A stretch of DNA of 11,134 nt from Rhizophlyctis rosea (GCA_027596075.1 JADGJC010000331.1:1-11134), one strand, 5' to 3'; counted from the first letter of the stretch, positions 1 through 9,700 are shown. The notes: a model not told the origin generated them from the letters alone. Made by a program: numbers and translations.

Positions 1-50
1 CCCGGCACCACACCAAAAAAAAAAATTCCTCCACACCACAACCTCCCTCC

Positions 51-1417
51 TTAATACCCAACAACCTCATCCCTCCTCAAATCCCCCAACCTCCCCAAAC
101 TAAACTCCACCAAACACCTAGCACAAACCTTCCTCATCTTGACCCCCCATAACCCCCTCCCCTCCTCCACACCAACCGTAACGGAAAAAATATGCACAAC
201 ATCATACCCCACATGATACTTTCTCCGATTCACCATCGTGGACGCTAGCCCCCTCATACTACTGGAAGGGAGTCCTAAGTCGATTGTATGGTATTCGTTC
301 CAGTTGTATGTGGTGTTATCCTGCTTGGTGTTGTTCTTGTTGGAATTTGGAGGCGAAAAGTACCGCCTCGCAAGGAGTTGGTTAGCGACGAACGGCCCAT
401 GACTGTGCCCCCTTCGAGCGTCGTGCGTTGGACGAGCTCAAACTCGACGGATTTAATCTTTGGTGGTGGGGCGTGCGGGTATTTCGGTCGGATGCGGAAG
501 GTGATGATGGGGTTTGTGTCGATGTGGATGAGTGTTCCGGTTGTGAAGGTCAGGTCGAGGAGGTATGGGATTGGTTTACCAGAGATAGTACTCAAGTCCG
601 TTGGGGTTGAGTATTTTTGATCGAAAGGGCCCAATCGGACGGGTCGGTTCTCGACCCACCCGGCTAAGGGACGAGCAGCGGGTGGGATCAAGATGGTAGG
701 TTTGGAGAAGAAGGCGAATGGGACGGGTGTTATGGCTTTGGCAATGATGGTAGGATGCTTAACCGTAGTGGGAAGGCATTTCATCACAACAGTCTCTAAA
801 TGATATACCGCGCCGCCATCCAACCGCTCATCATTGAAGATATGCGCATCGGGAAGCCAATCATACCCCCCCAACTGACTAAAAGCAATACTAAACCGAT
901 ATTCTAAACTCTTGTCCTGAGGTATAAGCCCATACTTCTTAAAATCGCCAGGTATGGGGTGAGCTTCACCTCTAATACGACAATAATAAACCGTGGGTGG
1001 ACTTTCGGTGGGACCAAGGACCGACTCCGGGCCGAATTGGAGACGGTCCCACCATCTTTGGCCGTAAAGGTGACAAGGACGGTTGGGAGTGGGCTTAGGG
1101 GTTTCGAGGTGGTTACGACGACACTTCCGTTGAAGGTGGGGTTTGTTTGTGGGAAACCGGGGGAGCCGGACAGGAAAGTTTTGGAACCGGCTGGCGGGTG
1201 GAGGGTGCAAATTACTTCTAGGACCATGGTCGAGTTTCAGGATGTGAGTACTTATGGGTGGTGGGGACGATGGTTTTGCATGACATTTTTAAAAGTCAAA
1301 AACCTAATGACAGCACTTACCTGCCTCCCCGTCCCGGTCGCGTGCGCAGTCGCTGGGCAACAAGTGGTTGATCCGAGCCAGTGTGGGGTTTTTGATATAA
1401 CCCTTTTTTGGCTTCAT
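51..1417 (-). CDS. Arrestin-like (alpha-arrestin fold) protein, 3 exons, one-base frame break
   Basis: Exons by phase: 1417-1321, 1217-364 and 274-51; both introns have GT...AG ends (GTAAGT donor at 1320, GTACTT donor at 363) and join phase 1 to phase 1. The start at 1415-1417 gives MKPKKGYIKNP. The N-terminal half looks like an arrestin N domain: FNGSVVVTTSKPL, then VLVTFT and WWDRLQFG, then LEYRFSIAFSQLGGYDWLP and a VYHLETVV strand. The second half (about residues 190-391) has arrestin-C-like strands such as TGTLIHIDTNPI and PPKIKSVEFELVQ. In the family such proteins are cytosolic adaptors that direct membrane proteins to ubiquitination and endocytosis; that role is inferred here. No PPxY motif was seen. 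The frame slips by one base near 1061-1065 (about residue 84): one extra base there would restore continuity with the expected strand, so this is either an assembly deletion or a decayed allele. Expected length is about 391 residues. It is transcribed divergently from the small gene at 2107. Confidence 0.75.
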
Positions 1418-1594
1418 TGTTGAACACAAGTCAGAAATCAAGGGTATGATCATTGATACATGAGAGAGTGATTGATTCCATTAAGAATTCAGATATGAGT
1501 GGAATTGCGCTGGGAGATGTTGCTACCGATGTGGGTGCTTTTGAGTAATGATGTCAGGTAAGCAAGAAGGTAACACTATTTTGAGTAGGAAGGA

Positions 1595-1623
1595 CCCTTA
1601 TGACGGATCCCTTATGACGATCC
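1595..1623. repeat. Short imperfect tandem duplication carrying TGACG
   Basis: The unit CCCTTATGACG(G)ATC occurs twice back to back, at about 1595-1609 and 1609-1623, differing by one G. Each copy carries one TGACG core, so the duplication doubles a candidate bZIP half-site. Confidence 0.6.
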
Positions 1624-1828
1624 AAGGTTCACCAATACCGGTAAAGCATGTTTACGCCACAACGCCATCGGGATTCGCGAAACGCGTTATGGCATCAACG
1701 CTACATCACCATCTTACCACCGCGTTTACACACCCGTAAGTAAGATCGCATGACCGGGATTGGGTTAACGCGTCATGACAGACTCCGGGACAGCGATCCA
1801 CCGAATCCCAAACCCCGCCGCAATGAAG

Positions 1829-1899
1829 CTAGGTAGGTGGGTATACGTCACTTAACCGACCCTTCGAACAACCGTTTCCGCCTGCCTATCTAGGTAGGT
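1829..1899. repeat. Direct repeat of CTAGGTAGGT
   Basis: The 10-mer CTAGGTAGGT is present at 1829-1838 and again at 1890-1899, 61 bases apart. The second copy is part of a near-palindrome (CCTATCTAGGTAGG). Both lie within 125 bases upstream of the TATA box at 1953, so they are candidate factor-binding sites for the small gene. No known factor is assigned. Confidence 0.4.
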
Positions 1900-1952
1900 A
1901 TGAAGTCAAATGTTTGACCATACAGCACAAGGTAGGAGTTGCGCTGCGGGCC

Positions 1953-1960
1953 TATATAAA
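1953..1960 (+). promoter_or_regulatory. TATA box of the small plus-strand gene
   Basis: TATATAAA stands about 147 bases before the ATG at 2107, leaving room for a normal 5' UTR. An in-frame ATG at 1972 lies only 12 bases after this box, too close to be downstream of a usual start site. That decides in favour of the 2107 start. Confidence 0.6.
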
Positions 1961-2106
1961 CTCGAAGCACCATGCCCATCTTCCCCTCATCAGTCGAATC
2001 TACACACATTTCCTCATCAGTCCATTCTGCACACATTCCCGATACGCGCAAAAGTAATATAACATCAAAGCAAAACACTCGCAAACCACAATCTCTATTC
2101 ATCGAA

Positions 2107-2450
2107 ATGTCCACACACGCCAACAGTGAGGGAAGGGAGAAGGTCATCAACCCTAACTTTGCATCAGAAGCCTCTCTGGTTTGTAGCCAAATTCATATGT
2201 CTGCCTAACAACTTTCTCATGTACTCATGTTGTAAATACCAAATGTCAGAACGCCGATGCCCAGCGCCATTCGAGCAGACTTGACCATGGTAACCTTCAA
2301 GGCCAAGCGCCCAACGCCGTCCACCCGCCTAAAGACGAACATGACAGGAACGCTCGTCTAGCCAAACAACCACAAGCTGGGGGCGATGTTGTTGGGGAGC
2401 CGGTTGGTGGCTGGGGACATGGGGCTAGCGGGGGATCTAGTGCATCGTAA
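2107..2450 (+). CDS. Small hydrophilic protein, 90 residues, 2 exons
   Basis: Exon 1 is 2107-2178 and exon 2 is 2250-2450; the 71-base intron (GTTTGT donor, GTCAG acceptor, CTAAC branch-like site near 2204) is phase 0. The product begins MSTHANSEGREKVINPN and ends with a Gly/Ser-rich tail, GWGHGASGGSSAS. It is rich in Asn, Gln, His, Asp and Gly, with one possible hydrophobic turn only, and has no signal peptide or membrane segment. I do not recognise the family. It resembles in character the small hydrophilic stress or spore proteins of fungi, but no motif proves this. A TATA box at 1953 and the bZIP-like half-sites upstream would fit inducible expression (inference). The stop codon TAA lies inside a good splice donor, GTAAGA at 2447; splicing to 2558 would give a 103-residue form ending at 2600. 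Confidence 0.6.
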
Positions 2451-2899
2451 GAAGTAGAATGGTGGTATGATAGTTTTTCTAAACCTGAATGGGTTATACC
2501 TGTATGTCCACCAAAAATCTCCCAAATCATCGAGTTCGATCGGTACTGATCGAGCAGAAGGGGACTGACTCTCAAAAACCCTCGATCAATGACTCACTAA
2601 TGAAATGAACCAATGATTTATTTCCCGAACATTGAGCATTGCCCAACTCCTGAATGAATCAGATTTTCCAAATACAGGTGGTGAACAGAAGTCCTTCCGA
2701 GAAGGGTTTCATCGCGATGCCCATTTGACCCATTCTGCCCACGCTTTCGTCTCAATATCCTGTTTGACCTCTTCGGACCTCACATTGAAAGTACGCATTC
2801 AGACAAGATCGGAGGAGACATTTCATCTGCAAACGTTGCACGGCTGTCCGCTTCCCACTACTGGCTAGACGGTCGTCGGAAACCTTGGGGACTTCGAAT
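2451..2899. promoter_or_regulatory. Spacer and presumed promoter of the secreted-protein gene
   Basis: I see no gene here. It contains a full TGACTCA (AP-1/Gcn4-type site) at 2590-2596, a partial TGACTC at 2567-2572, a CCAAT box at 2610-2614 and a small inverted repeat with arms TCGATC (2536-2541) and GATCGA (2548-2553). An open frame of 78 codons from 2632 has no recognisable content. No clear TATA box was found before the ATG at 2900. The left end may serve as 3' UTR or alternative last exon of the small gene. Confidence 0.4.
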
Positions 2900-5855
2900 A
2901 TGTCACGCCCAAGCTCCTTCATACCCCGGTGCTACTGGTGCTCCTCACGCAAATGCATTCTCCTCGCCCTTTTACTGCCGCTCGCACATGCTCTTCGCCC
3001 ATTATATCTCACGTTGGAGCCATGGGCAGATTGGTCATTTGGTTCAACGACTTCGAATGGATGGGGTATCGACGCCAGCTCCTGGTCTCCGCCGCCTGCT
3101 GGATATGGAGCAATGACCAGCAGTTACACTCATCTGTTAAACCAGTGGCAGGGGGCACAGTACCACACAGATAATGCTTTCTACGTGCCAGCAGCACCGA
3201 AATATCAATACTTCTATTTGTTCCTACTGGTAAGACACATCATCACACAATGCATGACGATACGTTTCACACATTTCATCTGATTCGCACGGTTATCTTT
3301 GTTCTACAGGGAAATACGCGGTTAAGCCAGCTGCAAATTAGATTTTTCGATTACGGGGATCCAAACCAACAGGATATGCCAAATAAAGTGCTCACCACTT
3401 GGAAAACCGATACGGCGTTGAGTGAGACAACGTGGACCGAAGTTGCGATAGACTTGTCTACCTTTCCTCAAAGCGAGAGTTTCAATACCTTTTGGATTCA
3501 AAATATGGTTACGCAACAGGTGAACATCACTTTGGCCGGGTTTTTCTTCAACGTAAGGAATCGCAAGTGGTGCTTTACAGGGAGAGAGGATATGACAGAT
3601 TATGACTGGAAATCCGTCCGTCTAGTCCGATAACATCCCCCCTGTCGTAACACCCATCCCCCCACCTGACGTCACTCCACCGGTCCTACCCCCAAACGGC
3701 ACAATAATCAACGGGCAACCCTTTTCAGGCGAACTCGTTTACAGCAATGTCGATACAGGTCTTCATGGGCCTGTCATTACCACAGATTTAGGAACAATTG
3801 CAGATTTCATTTGCGGCGGTGCACCTTTTATAGGATGTTCGTGCGTCCTATGTTATCACTTGCGTACCCAGGATCCTAACACATTGACGTTAATTCCACC
3901 AGATTCCGAGCTTGCGAATGTGATAATACAAGGATTTAGAGAGTCCAACATAGGACCAATCCCTCTCAGCATATATCATTATGCAACGTTCACGGTAGAC
4001 GACTTCGGAAATGCTGTATGGACCATCCAAGATTTATGGCAGGTACGATGCATCTTTCAACCTTTTTCAAAAAGCGTGCACCATCATTCAAACTGTCTCT
4101 CCCCATTTAGGATCCATCCAATCCGAATGTGGGCAAGGGAGCCAATTACACTTTTGATGCCGTCGATTTCCCGCACCCGGCCGTTGCATGTGGTAAGAAG
4201 CTCGCTGTAGGAATTACGATAAAGCTCATACGGGGTTTACAACCAAACCATGCTTTGTCCAGCACTGCATAATGCCGATTGGATTGAAGTGGGAAACTTT
4301 ACACAAGCAGACCAAACTTTGGTCGTGTGGGCTCCAGACGTGTGGGATAACATGGTGAGGATGAGCGCTGTCCCCATTGAGAAGCATCGAACGGGCATCT
4401 GACTTACCGTTATGGACCACCTACAAGGCACATACCGTTGCCGCATACGCAAAATACGTCGTAACAACAAGGCGACCCGATGGTACAGACAAGGTCGCTG
4501 TAGAAGTCAGGATTCGGCCACCAAATACTCGAGGGCTCGGACTAGGTGAAGTATCACGTATATACGAGAATGAATTTCTTATGGGAGTATTGACAGTATA
4601 CACGACCTCTCATCCCTCGCATCAGAATGGATATGGGTGGTCAATCCCGCATCCATGAACTGCACTGAAGGAGCTCCCCGCTGGCAATGCCCAGACCACA
4701 TCAATTTTCAAGACACCCAAATCGGAGTCTTGAAGACTGGTCTTGATTGGCTGTATCCTCTGTGTAAGTACCCTTTCAACCCCATTGTACGTAACATTCG
4801 TCGTACATGAACCTAAACAACAAATTCACTTTCCACACAGCCGGTTTGGAACAAGATTGTATGCCCCACATTGCTATCATTATTGCTTTTTTTTTGGATC
4901 AAGATGGAAAAAAGCTCACACTGACGTTGACGTTTCCTGATTTTCAGATTTCCAACAAAATGGGTGCGTACAACACGGACGTTGAAATAATCGACTTCAT
5001 CTTCCGCCAAATGCATTAACCTCATCTCCCTTCATGACATGACCATAGCTACACAGTCACGATGGACGTAAGTGTCACCTTCCCCATTCTTCGTCCATCA
5101 ACAAACGCTCTTTGCTGATACAATGGCACTGCAGATCCTGCCCGTAGTTCAAAAGCTGACCGTATATTCCGAAGTGAACTACGCCATTCCTTACATGGTA
5201 TTGGTAGACCCTTGGCTCGTCCAACCTGGTGCCTTCCGACAATCCTTCATGAGTGATCTCGCAATACCACCACCTGTTGGTGCTTGGGATGGGGCATGGT
5301 GGGATGTCTGGACTGTGGACCAGCTGAACCAGTATCTGACGAGGATGGTAGACAATGGTAATCAACGATGTCACATCATGATTTTCAACCTGTCATGAGT
5401 TGTGTCTGATCTTGACTTGACATTGTTGATTTTCTGTAGGAATGTCAAACTTGTTTCCCATCCCGGCGGGTACCCCAGATGGAGAGACTATGGTCACAAC
5501 ATATATGGCCTTTTCGTATGGAGGTATGGTAGGGTTCTATGCTGTCGTGACATTCGCAATGTAGCGAGTGCTAGCCTGAGTGTTGTGTGCAGCTTGGTTT
5601 GCGATAGCAACGGACGCAGTAGGACGGCGTGTGAAGTGGTGGAAGTAGGCCAGCTCTTAGATGAGACTGATGAGACTGATGAAGGTGAGAAAGTGCGTCG
5701 GGTGTGTGTCACTGTGTCCACCCCACAGTGCAGAGGCCACACTCACTGGTTACACCATGTCACGTGGCGGGTCCGTTTGTCTGGACATTGTGGCTCCATC
5801 CAGATCAAGTCACAGACTGTGTCATGATTGGCTAATCAAAACGCCACCCGATTGA
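2900..5855 (+). CDS. Secreted multi-domain protein with jelly-roll-like N-terminus, 13 exons
   Basis: Phase-consistent exons: 2900-3229, 3310-3552, 3626-4042, 4111-4192, 4263-4354, 4428-4557, 4626-4763, 4841-4963, 5057-5067, 5135-5357, 5440-5523, 5593-5644 and 5729-5855, giving about 683 residues. Residues 1-31 are a signal peptide with core LLALLLPLAHA and an AxA cleavage site. Residues 32-191 (EPWADWSFGS, then LSQLQIRFFDYG, TTWTEVAIDLSTF, FNTFWIQN and NITLAGFFF) resemble the galactose-binding-like or carbohydrate-binding jelly-roll modules placed at the N-terminus of secreted glycan-active proteins; this is a pattern judgement. A proline-rich linker follows (192-216). Residues 217-683 contain paired cysteines (CSCVLC), several N-glycosylation sequons and many aromatic residues, but I recognise no family and no catalytic motif. 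The end of exon 6 is uncertain: a donor at 4546 is also phase-compatible. The last intron (donor GTAGGC at 5645) is the weakest. It converges on the ADAM gene. Confidence 0.75.
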
Positions 5856-5862
5856 CTTGACG

Positions 5863-5934
5863 GCTGATCCATCTGCTGATCCACCTGCTGATCCATGTGC
5901 TGATCCACCTGCTGATCCACCTGCTGATCCACAA
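5863..5934. repeat. Six tandem copies of a 12-bp repeat (GCTGATCCAYSW)
   Basis: Units start at 5863, 5875, 5887, 5899, 5911 and 5923. The first nine bases, GCTGATCCA, are invariant and only the last three vary. Read on the plus strand the array keeps frame and would encode Ala-Asp-Pro-X six times; on the minus strand it would encode a Gly-Ser-Ala type repeat. It begins eight bases after the predicted stop of the secreted-protein gene, which makes an alternative C-terminal coding role conceivable, though no splice path was established. Confidence 0.85.
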
Positions 5935-6164
5935 TGCGAAGTCGTGTTAAAAGAGAAAAGTTTGAGACATATAAAGCGACGAAAAGAGGTCAAATGAAAA
6001 TCCCAGTCTGGATGGTCGTTATGCCCACCCTGATAATGACCCTGGTGCTTACATTCATCCACCATTCTTGCTTTGCTTTTCTGCCCATGATGTTGTGTTC
6101 TTTTTATATTCTCTTTCTTCACCTTCTAGTTGTTTTTTCCGACAAATTTTGTGATTACGTGCCA

Positions 6165-6360
6165 TGCGGTCGTGGATGGGAGGATGGGAGGAGGGGAGGG
6201 ATGAGAGGGATGGAAGGATAGGTGGACGGGTTGATGGGAGAGATGGGAGGATAGGTGGACGGGTGGATGGGTCGATGAGTGCGTTGGGTGCGTCGAGGTG
6301 GGTGGGTAGTTGGTCGGATGCGGTGGGTGGACTAGTGGATGGGTAGGATGGATGAGTGGA
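6165..6360. repeat. G-rich minisatellite-like tract (GGATGGG variants)
   Basis: About 195 bases built from degenerate GGATGGG/GGTGGAC words with very strong G versus C asymmetry on the plus strand. A 16-mer, GGATAGGTGGACGGGT, is exact at 6216-6231 and 6249-6264, a 33-base period. Many closely spaced runs of three or more G make G-quadruplex formation plausible. The tract lies between two convergent genes. Confidence 0.75.
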
Positions 6361-6754
6361 AGGTGGAAATCCCAGCAAAGCGACCGTTATACTCGGTGGC
6401 TGCCGGCGCGTTTTTAGGACGCACTGGTAGACAAAAGTTGTATGCAGCGAGACAACAATCATGTATAATCATTTGTCAATATGGACTGGTTCCCCCGCGG
6501 ACGGACTTCTCGAACAAGATCGTAATAATCAGAAGGTGATTGTCGTGTCGTCCCGCTGGATTCACGCACCGGGGAACTTACATACTATATACTTCGCATA
6601 CGATCAGATGCTTCTCTTAAACCTTATGATCATTTACAAAATTACACACAGTCGCACATCAATTGCCACGTAACCTCATCCGCTTCTCCACCCGCTTCAA
6701 GTCAGTATCCAACATCGTGGACCGTGAATATGACCACCCTTCATTCATCAACAA

Positions 6755-9700
6755 TCAGACGCCCACAGAAGCCTGCCTATTCACGACGGGTTGGGCGCGA
6801 CCGGATTCTGCCTTGACGGGTCCAAACAATGGAGAATCGTTAGAACAGCGAAATGGTACGTCCGCTCCTGCACTGGTGATATTCGGGTCCTTCCTTCCAC
6901 CCACATGACTTCTGTTACTGACCTGTTTAACAGCATACTTATCACTCGCCTTCTTCTTCTTTGGCGCACCCTTCCAATAACAACCAACCGCCGTCACGAT
7001 ACCAATCACCCCGAGAACTCCCCCAATAGCAACAGCGAGCTGAAAGACCTTGGACCCCAAAATTGGGCCGAATTCTGTATAGTAATGTACGTAAGCTCCC
7101 AGTCTGATAATCTTCAATCAACCAAATGACTTACTTGACGAATAGTTGTATATACTCGGCTCACAGAAGGGATGACCATCAAACACCACACATTCATAAC
7201 CCGAATCACAAGTCATTGCCGCACATAATTGCTCGTCACTCGCCACACCTCCCGCGTTCCCACTAGACGCCCCTGAATCCTCTTCCGTCCCGTTCCCAAC
7301 CCAATATGACCCCGTTGGCGCGCTGGCACCACCATATGTAACAACACGCGTCGTTCTCGTCGTTGTTTGCGCCGTAGTGGAAGACGCCAACGCACCCGTC
7401 GTACCATTCCTCGAAGTGGTTGAAGTCGATGTCGTAGTACTTGCCACGCTTCCCCAAATACTGAGATCTGCCGTCCCATTGACACATCTCGCAAAATTCA
7501 TTCCGGATCCGCATATGCCGCAGCCTGGGCTGTTAGGGCGGGCGAGGCAGTCTATACCTGCTGTAAGGTTACATGGTGTTCCAGGTTCTAGACCTGTGTA
7601 GGGGCAGAAGGATGGTGTCGGAGACTGTGGGTCGCAACGGTCAGGTTGTGGGCGACATATGTCTGTCGTGATGTCTGGTCGACAGATGTAGGACGTTGTG
7701 CGGAGTACACCGTAAGGGTCGCAGCAGGGGTCTCTCCTAACGATGTTTCAGAAGGACCTTATGATCAATCTCTGCTACTTCCAAAATTCCTATGCCTTAA
7801 ATTCACAACCTCATTCAAAAACAACGCCACACTCACCTATCACAAACGCCCACCCTCGTCTCACTCCCACAAACACCCGCCAAACAAACCCTATTAAAGT
7901 CATTCAACCCCCCACACAACGTTCCATCCGTTTTATTCAAAAGATACCTATTACTGGCGCGGAAGTAAGAGCAGGTGTTAGGGTTGCTGGCGGAAAGGCA
8001 TACAAGAGTGCAGATTTTATCGGCGGGGAGGAGGTAAGGGCATGTGGTGTATCCGCCGGGTGGGGCGTACGGGAGGTTTGGAGTTGATTGACATTGGTCG
8101 TTTACTGGGGAGGGGAGAGAAGGTTAGAGTGTTTGTGAGGGTTGAACAGGCGATAAGTGATTAAGATGGGTGGAGTAGACATACTTGGCGCCCAAACATC
8201 AGCCGTATAATCCTTCTCCAAGCCCTACAACCACCAACCATCACGCAAAGCAACATCAGCGATTTTTGTCACATTTCCAAGATCTACTGAAAATCGATGC
8301 AATCCAAACTTACACTTATCGACCCACGATCAACAAAGCATCCCGCAGCGGTGCTGACGAGTCTGTTGTTAATCGAATACAGCGAACAATTTGAAAATGT
8401 CTGCCCATTGCTGGAGACCCCCACAGACGGGTACATGATGTACGGGTTCGCGGCAGGTGTACATTCAGGCGGGTTGCCCGGTGGTGTCGGATGTTGGCCG
8501 TCTGAAGAAACGTCGAAGGAGAACTATCAGTAATGGGACCACATAATCATTGGATGAACACTGGATGAACTTACCATGATTGCTGAATGCGTTGGCAAAT
8601 GAATGAAGAAATGGAAGGGGCGTCATATATGGATCCGCGACACGAACGAAAAATCCAAGATGGATCTCGCTGATACACTTACGATCCCATCCCATGCCCC
8701 AACTCATGCGCAACAGTCGTCACAAATGTCGCTCTCGTAACAGTATTCGCATCATATGCTGCAGTCGTAATGCCCGTGTTATATCCCTGTCTGGAACAAA
8801 TTCCTCCAAGCGATGTGGAGGCACTTGAGACCTACTTCCCGTTGTCAAGATAAAGCATACGGCAAGTCGGATGAGAAGAATGGACTTACATATGCCAAGC
8901 CCAACGTCGGCTTGAAGTCCTGATACGTCATGACTTGGATGAGACATACGCCGCGGGAAGGGAAGTTTGGGAATGCATTGGAGTAGACTGCTTGTGTGAG
9001 CTGGGAGAATGGATCAAGAGGAAAGGAGATGGACGTGCGGCCATGAGCCGAATGTTCGATGATACCATCGTGACGAAGACTCACAACCCAACAGTAGATG
9101 CCTCACCTGATTCAACAAATCACTCGCAGTATTTTTCGGGGCACCGAATCCAGAGGAATCCGATACATTTCTAACCGCATAAAGATACCTGTGATGGAAC
9201 TTGGGGTCAAACAACGGAAGCTGTGCTTGTGCTGCGACCGCTACCCACCCCCCTTACGCGCCCATAGAAACATCACCGTCCTACACTTACAAAACACTCA
9301 TCCCAACATTCAACTGCCTCCTATAAATCCCATCAACATCACTCAAAATACTCAACATATAACTCTCACTCTTCTCTCCAAACTGTCGCGTAAACGAATA
9401 ATCCGCTATGATCGCTACGGGACAGTCCCTCCCCACGCCCGACACCGTAGCTCTCTTCCCCATCCCCATCCCCGTCCCCGTCCTCTCGTCCGGCGCCTCC
9501 ACAAGCGGACACACCAACGCATCAGCCGGACAAGACGTCGTAACGAGGTGAGGGAGGGTGTTGAACGTTTCGTTTGTCGGTGTTGGCAAGGACGTGGTAC
9601 CGACGACGCGGCGCATTAAGCCTCCAGGAGTGTCTGATGCGATATCGCGAATGGAGGACATCATCACATCAGCGGGGTCAACGACGATACATCCCCCACC

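Larger units (their letters stand above)
1418..2106. promoter_or_regulatory. Divergent intergenic promoter region with TGACG cluster
   Basis: This gap lies between the arrestin-like gene (minus) and the small gene (plus). I see no convincing gene in it; a 63-codon open frame at 1548 is probably chance. It holds four TGACG/CGTCA motifs (1601-1605, 1615-1619, 1771-1775, 1846-1850), the half-site recognised by CREB/ATF-type bZIP factors, two of them inside a short tandem duplication. It also has a repeated CTAGGTAGGT and a TATA box near the right end. Regulatory function is inferred from motif clustering only. Confidence 0.45.
5856..6754. other. Convergent intergenic region with repeats and a doubtful hydrophobic ORF
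   Basis: Both flanking genes end here, so 3' UTRs are expected. Apart from the two repeat tracts listed separately, an open frame at 5934-6221 (plus) encodes two strongly hydrophobic stretches (PVWMVVMPTLIMTLVLTF and the following FLPMMLCSFYILFLHLLVVF) before running into the G-rich tract. T-rich untranslated DNA often produces such frames by chance and there is no homology cue, so I do not call it a gene. From about 6361 to 6754 I see nothing definite; it is probably the 3' flank of the ADAM gene. Confidence 0.5.

Noticed and set aside
288..620. Plus-strand open frame of 110 codons with a hydrophobic start
   Set aside because: It lies antisense to exon 2 of the arrestin-like gene in a G/T-rich block, where stops on this strand are rare by composition.
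959..1423. Plus-strand open frame of 154 codons
   Set aside because: It is antisense to arrestin exons 1 and 2 and crosses their intron; no domain or signal is visible.
1548..1739. 63-codon plus-strand frame ending at a GTAAGT donor-like site in the divergent promoter
   Set aside because: The product is featureless, overlaps the TGACG cluster and no matching acceptor exon was found.
1972..2106. In-frame upstream ATG that would lengthen the small protein by 45 residues
   Set aside because: It lies only 12 bases after the TATA box, so it should fall upstream of or at the transcription start.
5402..5827. Plus-strand open frame of 141 codons with Asp-Glu-Thr repeats
   Set aside because: It crosses two introns of the secreted-protein gene; phase agreement at 5523/5593 and 5644/5729 favours the spliced reading instead.
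6055..6462. Minus-strand frame rich in Pro and Ser
   Set aside because: It is simply the translation of the reverse of the G-rich repeat tract.
7941..7948. Possible splice donor GTATCT inside ADAM exon 10
   Set aside because: Reading through keeps an open frame with conserved cysteines (DGTLCGG...VCLAGVCG) up to a better GTGAGT donor at 7836 that joins in phase.
9098..9619. 173-codon plus-strand frame rich in Arg, His and Pro
   Set aside because: It is antisense to ADAM exons 3 and 4; the Arg/His/Pro bias is what an A/C-rich block gives on this strand.
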